From: Flectonema sp. DT1601
Taxonomy: Eukaryota > Euglenozoa > Diplonemea > Diplonemida > Diplonemidae
NCBI GenBank assembly: GCA_964019425.1
Contig: OZ025864.1
Location: 125,001 to 189,000, forward strand
Reading direction: 5' to 3'
Length of the DNA: 64,000 bases
Position numbers and translations under genes: made by a program. The stretch's first letter is position 1, and the number at the start of each line of letters is the position of its first letter. Shown here one piece after another: positions 20,548 through 34,162 of this stretch. The notes under the pieces are model-generated. The model did no database searches. It saw only the letters and a list, made by a program, of their open reading frames with translations, and had not been told where the DNA came from.

Positions 20548-23500
20548 GGGGGGGGAGAAAACCTTTGATCCAACTGGATCCCTTCACGAGCTGACATTGC
20601 CATGTGAAGTTAAATATTCTGGCGATGCCAGCTCAGGCGACTTAGCCTGCTTTTTTCTTTAAATAAAAAAAATAAAAAGATACCAACAGGTGGGGTGATG
20701 GGTTGCGCCACTGCAATCCAGTCACAAAAAGAAACAAAGGTAATCTCCAGGGTTCTCGACCCTTGGCTCTCCCTGCGCAAGCATCGCATGGAGGGTGACG
20801 CTAAGCACCCGGGGGGTACGAAACAAACTTTCCCCCTGCTGTCCTGTTTGAAATAAAAAAAAAAAAAAAAAAAAACAAACAAAGGGATAGAAGTAAACAG
20901 AATACATTACACCTCAACAGGTGACGCTAAACACCCAGGGGATACAAACCAAACTTTCCCCCTGTTGCCCTGTTTGAAATAAATTAAAAAAAAGAACAAG
21001 AAAACAGAATACAATACTCAGCAATCAGACTCGTTCACTCGCTTCGCCAGAGCCGTTCGAGCCGATGCTCATGTAAAGTTACCTGTTTTCTTTTAACAAA
21101 TTAAATAAAATAAAATAAAAATAAAGTATACAAACCAAACTTTCCCTGGAATACAATACCTAACAATCAGTGCGTTCACTGGCCTTAGGGCTGTTCGGAC
21201 TTATGCTTTGGACTGTTCCCTTGCAGAAAAAAAAAGTAAAATAAACCAACTTTGGGACATTAGAAAAGCATAAAATAAAAGTTGCTACAACCAAAAGACA
21301 ACTGCAAAAAATAAGGTTTTTGTAGGGGAGCTACAATGTAGCAATAATGTCACACAGTCATGTGGCAAGCTGAATAGAAATTTGGGAGAGGAATAGGGGC
21401 AGTGAACTTTTGATTCAGGCCCTTCCCAACGAACAGGACGAAGACTTCTAAAACCTGAGATGAACCAATTGAGTTGAAACAAACAAATAACAGAGACGCA
21501 ACACATACCGGAACATCATCGCAAGCAATGCTTCGGACCTCCGTCGACCTTCGTTCTTCCGGCGGCAAAGGGAAACAAGAAAGAACGGGCAATGGGACAA
21601 ACCTGTTAGTTGGTGTTGTGCTGTTGTTAAAAACAAAAACATAAACGCCAGGAAGTTCGACAACGAAGACATCGACATCGATCGCTGCTCTGCAGATGTC
21701 CGGCGGGTGTTTGTCTACACTGTGTTTATTGTTTGTTTTTTTCCCAAGGTTCAACCCTGGGAAGAGAAGTAAAAAATTCCGTCAGTGTTGGCCTTCCTGT
21801 TCGAAGGTGCGCACCAATGACGATAAATAGAGTGGGGGGGGAGAAAACCTTTGATCCAACTGGATCCCTTCACGAGCTGACATTGCCATGTGAAGTTAAA
21901 TATTCTGGCGATGCCAGCTCAGGCGACTTAGCCTGCTTTTTTCTTTAAATAAAAAAAATAAAAAGATACCAACAGGTGGGGTGATGGGTTGCGCCACTGC
22001 AATCCAGTCACAAAAAGAAACAAAGGTAATCTCCAGGGTTCTCGACCCTTGGCTCTCCCTGCGCAAGCATCGCATGGAGGGTGACGCTAAGCACCCGGGG
22101 GGTACGAAACAAACTTTCCCCCTGCTGTCCTGTTTGAAATAAAAAAAAAAAAAAAAAAAAACAAACAAAGGGATAGAAGTAAACAGAATACATTACACCT
22201 CAACAGGTGACGCTAAACACCCAGGGGATACAAACCAAACTTTCCCCCTGTTGCCCTGTTTGAAATAAATTAAAAAAAAGAACAAGAAAACAGAATACAA
22301 TACTCAGCAATCAGACTCGTTCACTCGCTTCGCCAGAGCCGTTCGAGCCGATGCTCATGTAAAGTTACCTGTTTTCTTTTAACAAATTAAATAAAATAAA
22401 ATAAAAATAAAGTATACAAACCAAACTTTCCCTGGAATACAATACCTAACAATCAGTGCGTTCACTGGCCTTAGGGCTGTTCGGACTTATGCTTTGGACT
22501 GTTCCCTTGCAGAAAAAAAAAGTAAAATAAACCAACTTTGGGACATTAGAAAAGCATAAAATAAAAGTTGCTACAACCAAAAGACAACTGCAAAAAATAA
22601 GGTTTTTGTAGGGGAGCTACAATGTAGCAATAATGTCACACAGTCATGTGGCAAGCTGAATAGAAATTTGGGAGAGGAATAGGGGCAGTGAACTTTTGAT
22701 TCAGGCCCTTCCCAACGAACAGGACGAAGACTTCTAAAACCTGAGATGAACCAATTGAGTTGAAACAAACAAATAACAGAGACGCAACACATACCGGAAC
22801 ATCATCGCAAGCAATGCTTCGGACCTCCGTCGACCTTCGTTCTTCCGGCGGCAAAGGGAAACAAGAAAGAACGGGCAATGGGACAAACCTGTTAGTTGGT
22901 GTTGTGCTGTTGTTAAAAACAAAAACATAAACGCCAGGAAGTTCGACAACGAAGACATCGACATCGATCGCTGCTCTGCAGATGTCCGGCGGGTGTTTGT
23001 CTACACTGTGTTTATTGTTTGTTTTTTTCCCAAGGTTCAACCCTGGGAAGAGAAGTAAAAAATTCCGTCAGTGTTGGCCTTCCTGTTCGAAGGTGCGCAC
23101 CAATGACGATAAATAGAGTGGGGGGGGAGAAAACCTTTGATCCAACTGGATCCCTTCACGAGCTGACATTGCCATGTGAAGTTAAATATTCTGGCGATGC
23201 CAGCTCAGGCGACTTAGCCTGCTTTTTTCTTTAAATAAAAAAAATAAAAAGATACCAACAGGTGGGGTGATGGGTTGCGCCACTGCAATCCAGTCACAAA
23301 AAGAAACAAAGGTAATCTCCAGGGTTCTCGACCCTTGGCTCTCCCTGCGCAAGCATCGCATGGAGGGTGACGCTAAGCACCCGGGGGGTACGAAACAAAC
23401 TTTCCCCCTGCTGTCCTGTTTGAAATAAAAAAAAAAAAAAAAAAAAACAAACAAAGGGATAGAAGTAAACAGAATACATTACACCTCAACAGGTGACGCT

Positions 23501-26500
23501 AAACACCCAGGGGATACAAACCAAACTTTCCCCCTGTTGCCCTGTTTGAAATAAATTAAAAAAAAGAACAAGAAAACAGAATACAATACTCAGCAATCAG
23601 ACTCGTTCACTCGCTTCGCCAGAGCCGTTCGAGCCGATGCTCATGTAAAGTTACCTGTTTTCTTTTAACAAATTAAATAAAATAAAATAAAAATAAAGTA
23701 TACAAACCAAACTTTCCCTGGAATACAATACCTAACAATCAGTGCGTTCACTGGCCTTAGGGCTGTTCGGACTTATGCTTTGGACTGTTCCCTTGCAGAA
23801 AAAAAAAGTAAAATAAACCAACTTTGGGACATTAGAAAAGCATAAAATAAAAGTTGCTACAACCAAAAGACAACTGCAAAAAATAAGGTTTTTGTAGGGG
23901 AGCTACAATGTAGCAATAATGTCACACAGTCATGTGGCAAGCTGAATAGAAATTTGGGAGAGGAATAGGGGCAGTGAACTTTTGATTCAGGCCCTTCCCA
24001 ACGAACAGGACGAAGACTTCTAAAACCTGAGATGAACCAATTGAGTTGAAACAAACAAATAACAGAGACGCAACACATACCGGAACATCATCGCAAGCAA
24101 TGCTTCGGACCTCCGTCGACCTTCGTTCTTCCGGCGGCAAAGGGAAACAAGAAAGAACGGGCAATGGGACAAACCTGTTAGTTGGTGTTGTGCTGTTGTT
24201 AAAAACAAAAACATAAACGCCAGGAAGTTCGACAACGAAGACATCGACATCGATCGCTGCTCTGCAGATGTCCGGCGGGTGTTTGTCTACACTGTGTTTA
24301 TTGTTTGTTTTTTTCCCAAGGTTCAACCCTGGGAAGAGAAGTAAAAAATTCCGTCAGTGTTGGCCTTCCTGTTCGAAGGTGCGCACCAATGACGATAAAT
24401 AGAGTGGGGGGGGAGAAAACCTTTGATCCAACTGGATCCCTTCACGAGCTGACATTGCCATGTGAAGTTAAATATTCTGGCGATGCCAGCTCAGGCGACT
24501 TAGCCTGCTTTTTTCTTTAAATAAAAAAAATAAAAAGATACCAACAGGTGGGGTGATGGGTTGCGCCACTGCAATCCAGTCACAAAAAGAAACAAAGGTA
24601 ATCTCCAGGGTTCTCGACCCTTGGCTCTCCCTGCGCAAGCATCGCATGGAGGGTGACGCTAAGCACCCGGGGGGTACGAAACAAACTTTCCCCCTGCTGT
24701 CCTGTTTGAAATAAAAAAAAAAAAAAAAAAAAACAAACAAAGGGATAGAAGTAAACAGAATACATTACACCTCAACAGGTGACGCTAAACACCCAGGGGA
24801 TACAAACCAAACTTTCCCCCTGTTGCCCTGTTTGAAATAAATTAAAAAAAAGAACAAGAAAACAGAATACAATACTCAGCAATCAGACTCGTTCACTCGC
24901 TTCGCCAGAGCCGTTCGAGCCGATGCTCATGTAAAGTTACCTGTTTTCTTTTAACAAATTAAATAAAATAAAATAAAAATAAAGTATACAAACCAAACTT
25001 TCCCTGGAATACAATACCTAACAATCAGTGCGTTCACTGGCCTTAGGGCTGTTCGGACTTATGCTTTGGACTGTTCCCTTGCAGAAAAAAAAAGTAAAAT
25101 AAACCAACTTTGGGACATTAGAAAAGCATAAAATAAAAGTTGCTACAACCAAAAGACAACTGCAAAAAATAAGGTTTTTGTAGGGGAGCTACAATGTAGC
25201 AATAATGTCACACAGTCATGTGGCAAGCTGAATAGAAATTTGGGAGAGGAATAGGGGCAGTGAACTTTTGATTCAGGCCCTTCCCAACGAACAGGACGAA
25301 GACTTCTAAAACCTGAGATGAACCAATTGAGTTGAAACAAACAAATAACAGAGACGCAACACATACCGGAACATCATCGCAAGCAATGCTTCGGACCTCC
25401 GTCGACCTTCGTTCTTCCGGCGGCAAAGGGAAACAAGAAAGAACGGGCAATGGGACAAACCTGTTAGTTGGTGTTGTGCTGTTGTTAAAAACAAAAACAT
25501 AAACGCCAGGAAGTTCGACAACGAAGACATCGACATCGATCGCTGCTCTGCAGATGTCCGGCGGGTGTTTGTCTACACTGTGTTTATTGTTTGTTTTTTT
25601 CCCAAGGTTCAACCCTGGGAAGAGAAGTAAAAAATTCCGTCAGTGTTGGCCTTCCTGTTCGAAGGTGCGCACCAATGACGATAAATAGAGTGGGGGGGGA
25701 GAAAACCTTTGATCCAACTGGATCCCTTCACGAGCTGACATTGCCATGTGAAGTTAAATATTCTGGCGATGCCAGCTCAGGCGACTTAGCCTGCTTTTTT
25801 CTTTAAATAAAAAAAATAAAAAGATACCAACAGGTGGGGTGATGGGTTGCGCCACTGCAATCCAGTCACAAAAAGAAACAAAGGTAATCTCCAGGGTTCT
25901 CGACCCTTGGCTCTCCCTGCGCAAGCATCGCATGGAGGGTGACGCTAAGCACCCGGGGGGTACGAAACAAACTTTCCCCCTGCTGTCCTGTTTGAAATAA
26001 AAAAAAAAAAAAAAAAAAACAAACAAAGGGATAGAAGTAAACAGAATACATTACACCTCAACAGGTGACGCTAAACACCCAGGGGATACAAACCAAACTT
26101 TCCCCCTGTTGCCCTGTTTGAAATAAATTAAAAAAAAGAACAAGAAAACAGAATACAATACTCAGCAATCAGACTCGTTCACTCGCTTCGCCAGAGCCGT
26201 TCGAGCCGATGCTCATGTAAAGTTACCTGTTTTCTTTTAACAAATTAAATAAAATAAAATAAAAATAAAGTATACAAACCAAACTTTCCCTGGAATACAA
26301 TACCTAACAATCAGTGCGTTCACTGGCCTTAGGGCTGTTCGGACTTATGCTTTGGACTGTTCCCTTGCAGAAAAAAAAAGTAAAATAAACCAACTTTGGG
26401 ACATTAGAAAAGCATAAAATAAAAGTTGCTACAACCAAAAGACAACTGCAAAAAATAAGGTTTTTGTAGGGGAGCTACAATGTAGCAATAATGTCACACA

Positions 26501-28913
26501 GTCATGTGGCAAGCTGAATAGAAATTTGGGAGAGGAATAGGGGCAGTGAACTTTTGATTCAGGCCCTTCCCAACGAACAGGACGAAGACTTCTAAAACCT
26601 GAGATGAACCAATTGAGTTGAAACAAACAAATAACAGAGACGCAACACATACCGGAACATCATCGCAAGCAATGCTTCGGACCTCCGTCGACCTTCGTTC
26701 TTCCGGCGGCAAAGGGAAACAAGAAAGAACGGGCAATGGGACAAACCTGTTAGTTGGTGTTGTGCTGTTGTTAAAAACAAAAACATAAACGCCAGGAAGT
26801 TCGACAACGAAGACATCGACATCGATCGCTGCTCTGCAGATGTCCGGCGGGTGTTTGTCTACACTGTGTTTATTGTTTGTTTTTTTCCCAAGGTTCAACC
26901 CTGGGAAGAGAAGTAAAAAATTCCGTCAGTGTTGGCCTTCCTGTTCGAAGGTGCGCACCAATGACGATAAATAGAGTGGGGGGGGAGAAAACCTTTGATC
27001 CAACTGGATCCCTTCACGAGCTGACATTGCCATGTGAAGTTAAATATTCTGGCGATGCCAGCTCAGGCGACTTAGCCTGCTTTTTTCTTTAAATAAAAAA
27101 AATAAAAAGATACCAACAGGTGGGGTGATGGGTTGCGCCACTGCAATCCAGTCACAAAAAGAAACAAAGGTAATCTCCAGGGTTCTCGACCCTTGGCTCT
27201 CCCTGCGCAAGCATCGCATGGAGGGTGACGCTAAGCACCCGGGGGGTACGAAACAAACTTTCCCCCTGCTGTCCTGTTTGAAATAAAAAAAAAAAAAAAA
27301 AAAAACAAACAAAGGGATAGAAGTAAACAGAATACATTACACCTCAACAGGTGACGCTAAACACCCAGGGGATACAAACCAAACTTTCCCCCTGTTGCCC
27401 TGTTTGAAATAAATTAAAAAAAAGAACAAGAAAACAGAATACAATACTCAGCAATCAGACTCGTTCACTCGCTTCGCCAGAGCCGTTCGAGCCGATGCTC
27501 ATGTAAAGTTACCTGTTTTCTTTTAACAAATTAAATAAAATAAAATAAAAATAAAGTATACAAACCAAACTTTCCCTGGAATACAATACCTAACAATCAG
27601 TGCGTTCACTGGCCTTAGGGCTGTTCGGACTTATGCTTTGGACTGTTCCCTTGCAGAAAAAAAAAGTAAAATAAACCAACTTTGGGACATTAGAAAAGCA
27701 TAAAATAAAAGTTGCTACAACCAAAAGACAACTGCAAAAAATAAGGTTTTTGTAGGGGAGCTACAATGTAGCAATAATGTCACACAGTCATGTGGCAAGC
27801 TGAATAGAAATTTGGGAGAGGAATAGGGGCAGTGAACTTTTGATTCAGGCCCTTCCCAACGAACAGGACGAAGACTTCTAAAACCTGAGATGAACCAATT
27901 GAGTTGAAACAAACAAATAACAGAGACGCAACACATACCGGAACATCATCGCAAGCAATGCTTCGGACCTCCGTCGACCTTCGTTCTTCCGGCGGCAAAG
28001 GGAAACAAGAAAGAACGGGCAATGGGACAAACCTGTTAGTTGGTGTTGTGCTGTTGTTAAAAACAAAAACATAAACGCCAGGAAGTTCGACAACGAAGAC
28101 ATCGACATCGATCGCTGCTCTGCAGATGTCCGGCGGGTGTTTGTCTACACTGTGTTTATTGTTTGTTTTTTTCCCAAGGTTCAACCCTGGGAAGAGAAGT
28201 AAAAAATTCCGTCAGTGTTGGCCTTCCTGTTCGAAGGTGCGCACCAATGACGATAAATAGAGTGGGGGGGGAGAAAACCTTTGATCCAACTGGATCCCTT
28301 CACGAGCTGACATTGCCATGTGAAGTTAAATATTCTGGCGATGCCAGCTCAGGCGACTTAGCCTGCTTTTTTCTTTAAATAAAAAAAATAAAAAGATACC
28401 AACAGGTGGGGTGATGGGTTGCGCCACTGCAATCCAGTCACAAAAAGAAACAAAGGTAATCTCCAGGGTTCTCGACCCTTGGCTCTCCCTGCGCAAGCAT
28501 CGCATGGAGGGTGACGCTAAGCACCCGGGGGGTACGAAACAAACTTTCCCCCTGCTGTCCTGTTTGAAATAAAAAAAAAAAAAAAAAAAAACAAACAAAG
28601 GGATAGAAGTAAACAGAATACATTACACCTCAACAGGTGACGCTAAACACCCAGGGGATACAAACCAAACTTTCCCCCTGTTGCCCTGTTTGAAATAAAT
28701 TAAAAAAAAGAACAAGAAAACAGAATACAATACTCAGCAATCAGACTCGTTCACTCGCTTCGCCAGAGCCGTTCGAGCCGATGCTCATGTAAAGTTACCT
28801 GTTTTCTTTTAACAAATTAAATAAAATAAAATAAAAATAAAGTATACAAACCAAACTTTCCCTGGAATACAATACCTAACAATCAGTGCGTTCACTGGCC
28901 TTAGGGCTGTTCG
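20548..28913. repeat. 1286-bp macrosatellite, right part (rest of copy 3, copies 4-8, partial copy 9)
   Basis: The interrupted copy resumes at 20548. Full copies start at 21373, 22659, 23945, 25231 and 26517. The last starts at 27803 and is truncated at 28913, where it joins minisatellite directly (GGGCTGTTCG then AAAGTTTC). Spacing is 1286 bp with almost no differences apart from the poly(A) tract. With 15111-18149 the array has about 8.9 copies. Confidence 0.97.
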
Positions 28914-30245
28914 AAAGTTTCAAAAAGCTGCCAGCTCCACACACAAAGTTTGCAAAATTCGTCAGCTCCACACACAAAGTTTGAAAAACCTGCCAGCTCC
29001 ACACGCAAAGTTTAAAAAACCTGCTTGCTCCACACACAAAGTTTGAAAAACCTGCCAGCTCCACACACAAAGTTTGAAAAACCTGCCAGCTCCACATGCA
29101 AAGTTTCAAAAAGCTGCCAGCTCCACACACAAAGTTTGCAAAATTCGTCAGCTCCACACACAAAGTTTGAAAAACCTGCCAGCTCCACACGCAAAGTTTA
29201 AAAAACCTGCTTGCTCCACACGCAAAGTTTAAAAAACCTGCCAGTTCCACACAAAGTTTGCAAATTTCGTCAGCTCCACACGCAGAGTTTTAAAAACCTG
29301 CAAATTCCACACAAATTTTGCAAAACTTGGCAGCTCCACACGCAAAGTTTCAAAAAACATGCTTGCTCCACACGCAAAGTTTGCAAAATTCGTCAGCTCC
29401 ACACACAAAGTTTGAAAAACCTGCCAGCTCCACACGCAAAGTTTAAAAAACCTGCCAGTTCCACACAAAGTTTACAAATTTCGTCAGCTCCACACGCAGA
29501 GTTTTAAAAACCTGCAAATTCCACACAAATTTTGCAAAACTTGGCAGCTCCACACGCAAAGTTTCAAAAAACCTGCTTGCTCCACACGCAAAGTTTGCAA
29601 AATTCGTCAGCTCCACACGAAAAGTTTTAAAAACCTGCAAATTCCACACAGATTTTGCAAAACTTGGCAGCTCCACACGCAAAGTTTCAAAAAACCTGCC
29701 AGCTCCACATGCAAAGTTTCAAAAAGCTGCCAGCTCCACACGCAAAGTTTCAAAAACCTGCTTGCTCCACACGCAAAGTTTGCAAAATTCGTCAGCTCCA
29801 CACACAAAGTTTGAAAAACCTGCCAGCTCCACACGCAAAGTTTAAAAAACCTGCTTGCTCCACACGCAAAGTTTAAAAAACCTGCCAGCTCCACACAAAG
29901 TTTGCAAATTTCGTCAGCTCCACACGCAGAGTTTTAAAACCCTGCAAATTCCACACAAATTTTGCAAAACTTGGCAGCTCCACACGCAAAGTTTCAAAAA
30001 ACCTGCTTGCTCCACACGCAAAGTTTGCAAAATTCGTCAGCTCCACACGCAAAGTTTTAAAAACCTGCAAATTCCACACAGATTTTGCAAAACTTGGCAG
30101 CTCCACACGCAAAGTTTCAAAAAACCTGCCAGTTCCACACAAAGTTTGCAAATTTCGTCAGCTCCACACGCAGAGTTTTAAAAACCTGCAAATTCCACAC
30201 AAATTTTGCAAAACTTGGCAGCTCCACACGCAAAGTTTCAAAAAA
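28914..30245. repeat. Minisatellite array 2 (~31-bp monomers)
   Basis: Same monomer family as 9640-14125, with a higher share of the CTCCACACACAAAGTTTG type at its left end. From about 29211 to 30040 the order of monomers and rare variants (for example AAAACCCTGC at about 29935) is the same as at 63109-63940. It ends inside a monomer at AAAAAACC, where LINE sequence begins. Confidence 0.97.
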
Positions 30246-30562
30246 CCAAGGCTTGGCATAGATTTGAGTGACGCCTTACTGGCCTCCTCATCCTCTATGA
30301 GTGGTGAGGGGGCCAGCAATGGTTTTTTTTTTTTTTTTTTTTCTCTTATTTCTTTTTTTCTTTTTCTTTTACTCTAATATGAAATATTTTTGAACAAAAT
30401 GTGATTATTAATTTAAAAAAAAAAAAAAAAAATAATAATGTAAATGAATAATAAAAAAAAAAAAAAAAAAAACATGCCTTGGGAATACAATCAAAGCCCC
30501 AATTAATCGGTCCTTTCTTTTTCCTTCTTGTCAAGTGATCGCTCCACTCGTCGATCACCAAA

Positions 30563-31187
30563 ACCGATTGTATTTATATCTGTTCTTTTCTCAACGATCG
30601 GCTATACCGACCATTTTTTTTTTATAAATAATTGTTTTCTTCTTCTCGACGATCAGATCCAATTGATCGACCTTTTTTTTTTTTTTTTTTCCTTTATTCC
30701 TTCCATCCCTCCCGCTCCCCTAATTTTAAATAAAAACAAGATCAGCTCAGCTTGATCGTTAATCTTTTTTTCTTTTTTTAATTTAAACTGATTGTATTTA
30801 TATCTGTTTATTTTTCTCGACGATCGGCTATACCGATCAACCTTTAAAATAATTTCTTCTTCTCGACGATCAGATCCAATTGATCAACCTTTTCTTTTTT
30901 TTTCCTCTATTCCTTCCATCCCTCCCGCTCCCCTATTTGTAATAAAAACAAGATCAGCTCAGCTTGATCGTTAATCTTTTTTTCTTTTTTTAATTTAAAC
31001 TGATTGTATTTATATCTGTTTATTTTTCTCAACGATCGGCTATACCGATCAACCTTTAAAAAAATTTCCTCTTCTCGACGATCAGATCCAATTGATCAAC
31101 CTTTTCTTTTTTTTTTCCTCTATTCCTTCCATCCCTCCCGCTCCCCTATTTGTAATAAAAACAAGATCAGCTCAGCTTGATCGTTAA
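30563..31187 (+). repeat. Three ~213-bp tandem repeats with short palindromes
   Basis: Each copy has GATTGTATTTATATCTG, then GATCGG-CTATA-CCGATC, then GATCAGATCCAATTGATC, a pyrimidine tract (TCCATCCCTCCCGCTCCCC), then AGATCAGCTCAGCTTGATC. Copies start at 30563, 30787 and 30999. The same block recurs inverted around 42360-42990 and direct around 58170-58800. Confidence 0.9.
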
Positions 31188-31515
31188 ATTTTTTTTTCTT
31201 TCTTTTTTGTTGGTCCTAGTCAAGACCTTAAACTGACTAACCGGTCTTAATTTTAAATAAGTGTTAACCTAGTTTCTCTTTTCCTTTTCAATTTCCTTTT
31301 AATACTCTCTATCTGGTCTGTTATGTCATATTTCTCATTTAATTTTATCATCCATTTTACTTTTCACTGTTTCCCATCTACATTTTATTTTCAAATAGTT
31401 ACGGTCTGTTAAAAAAAAAAAAAAAGTTTAAATAAGTTAAATTGAACATGTTAACTCAATTCCTCAATTCTTCCGTCATGGTCATGACATTCTTTTTCGT
31501 TTCTCTAATGCACAA

Positions 31516-31610
31516 GAGATACCATCACTCATGAGATACCAACGCACATACGAGATACCAGCACTCCAGAGATACCGACACGCTAGAGATACCAAGTCAC
31601 TTGAGATACC
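31516..31610 (+). repeat. Six iterons sharing GAGATACC, mostly 17 bp apart
   Basis: GAGATACC starts at 31516, 31533, 31552, 31569, 31586 and 31603 (steps 17, 19, 17, 17, 17). The intervening 9-11 bp differ between copies while the octamer does not vary. This looks like an array of protein-binding sites rather than slippage. It is repeated inverted at about 41950-42045 and direct at about 59126-59220. Confidence 0.85.
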
Positions 31611-31849
31611 TCCTTGTAAATTAATTCCCGGTATTTCAAATTTGAATTGATAGTGTCAACTCTGCTTGCTGCTCTTGTTAATGTGTTGTCTCCTGAAAGT
31701 GATCTTAACTCCTGTAAAAAGAAAAAAAAAAAGAAATCAAAAAAGAAGAATTTTCAAACGAAGTTATAACAACCCCTACCACCCATTATGATCAATTCCG
31801 CTTGTTTTTTTTTTTTTTTTTTAAAACAAAAAAAAAAATAAAAAATTAT

Positions 31850-32895
31850 AAAAGATTAAACAATGTTATCATTGTATTTTTATCGATCGACTATGTCGAT
31901 TACTTTCTATTTTCCGTCCTGGTCAAGACGCTAAACTGATTGTTTTTTTTTTTTTTTCAAAATTAATAAAAAAGAATATAAAAAAAAAAATAAAAAAAAG
32001 AATAAACAATGTTATCATTGTTTTTTTATCGTTCGACTTTGTCGACTAATTTCTATTCTCCGTTTTTTTCTTAAAAAATAAATAAAAAGAATTTAAAAAA
32101 AAAAAAAAAAAAAAAAGAATAAACAATGTTATCATTGTTTTTTTATCGATCGACTATGTCGATTACTTTCTATTTTCCGTTTTTTTCTTTAAAAATAAAT
32201 AAAAAGAATAAAAAAAAAAAAAAAAGGAATAAACAATGTTATCATTGTTTTTATTTTATCGATCGACTATGTCGATTACTTTCTATTTTCCGTCCTGGTC
32301 AAGACGCTAAACTGATTGTTTTTTCTTTAAAAAATAAAAAGAAGGATTTAAAAAAAAGAAGAAAAAAAAAAAAAAGAATAAACAATGTTATCATTGTTTT
32401 TTTATCGATCGACTATGTCGATCACTTTCTATTTTTCGTCCTGGTCAAGACGCTAAACTGATTGTTTTTTCTTTAAAAATAATAAAAAGGATTTAAAAAA
32501 AAAAAAAAAAAAAAAAAGAATAAACAATGTTATCATTGTTTTTTTATCGATCGACTATGTCGATCACTTTCTATTTTCCGTCCTGGTCAAGACGCAAAAC
32601 TGATTGTTTTTTTTTCAAAATTAATAAAAAAGAATACAAAAAAAAATAAAAAAAAAAAGAATAAACAATGTTATCATTGTTTTTTTTTTTATCGTTCGAC
32701 GTTGTTGACTAATTTCTATTTTCCGTTTTTTTTTTTTCTTTTTAAAAAATAAATAAAAAGATTTAAAAAAAAAAAAAAAAAGAATAAACAATGTTATCAT
32801 TGTTTTTTTTATCGATCGACTATGTCGATTACTTTCTATTTTCCGTCCTGGTCAAGACGCTAAACTGATTGTTTTTTCTTTAAAAAAAAAAAAAG

Positions 32896-32932
<37 letters not shown>

Positions 32933-33706
32933 ATAAACAATGTTATCATTGTTTTTTTTTTATCGATCGACTATGTCGATCACTTTCTATTTTCCGTCCT
33001 GGTCAAGACGCTAAACTGATTGTTTTTTTTTTCAAAATTAATAAAAAAGAATATAAAAAAAAAAATAAAAAAAAAAGAATAAACAATGTTATCATTGTTT
33101 TTTTTTTTATCGTTCGACTTTGTTGACTAATTTCTATTTTCCGTTTTTTTTCTTTTTAAAATAAAAAGAATTTAAAAAAAAAAAAAAAAAAGAGTAAACA
33201 ATGTTATCATTGTTTTTTTTATCGATCGACTATGTCGATTACTTTCTATTTTCCGTCCTGGTCAAGACGCTAAACTGATTGTTTTTTTTTCAAAATTAAT
33301 AAAAAAGAATATAAAAAAAAACAAAAAAAAAAAGAATAAACAATGTTATCATTGTTTTTTTTTATCGTTCGACTTTGTCGACTAATTTTTATTTTCCGTT
33401 TTTTTTCTTTAAAAATAAATAAAAAGAATTTAAAAAAAAAAAAAAAAAAAGAATAAACAATGTTATCATTGTTTTTTTATCGATCGACTATGTCGATCAC
33501 TTTCTATTTTCCGTCCTGGTCAAGACGCTAAACTGATTGTTTTTTCTTTAAAATAATAAAAAGGATTAAAAAAAAAAAAAAAAAAAAAAAAGAATAAACA
33601 ATGTTATCATTGTTTTTTATCGATCGACTATGTCGATCACTTTCTATTTTCCGTCCTGGTCAAGACGCTAAACTGATTGTTTTTTCTTTAAAAAATAATT
33701 AAAAGG

Positions 33707-33737
<31 letters not shown>

Positions 33738-34129
33738 ATAAACAATGTTATCATTGTTTTTTTATCGATCGACTATGTCGATCACTTTCAATTTTCCGTC
33801 CTGGTCAGGACGCTAAACTGATTGTTTTTTCTTTAAAAATAAATAAAAAGAATAAAAAAAAAGAAAAAAAAAAGGAATAAACAATGTTATCATTGTTTTT
33901 TTTTTATCGATCGACTATGTCGATTACTTTCTATTTTCCGTCCTGGTCAGGACGCTAAACTGATTGTTTTTTCTTTAAAAATAAATAAAAAGAATAAAAA
34001 AAAAAGAAAAAAAAAAGGAATAAACAATGTTATCATTGTTTTTTATCGATCGACTATGTCGATCACTTTCTATTTTCCGTCCTGGTCAAGACGCTAAACT
34101 GATTGTTTTTTCTTTAAAATAATTAAAAG

Positions 34130-34162
<33 letters not shown>

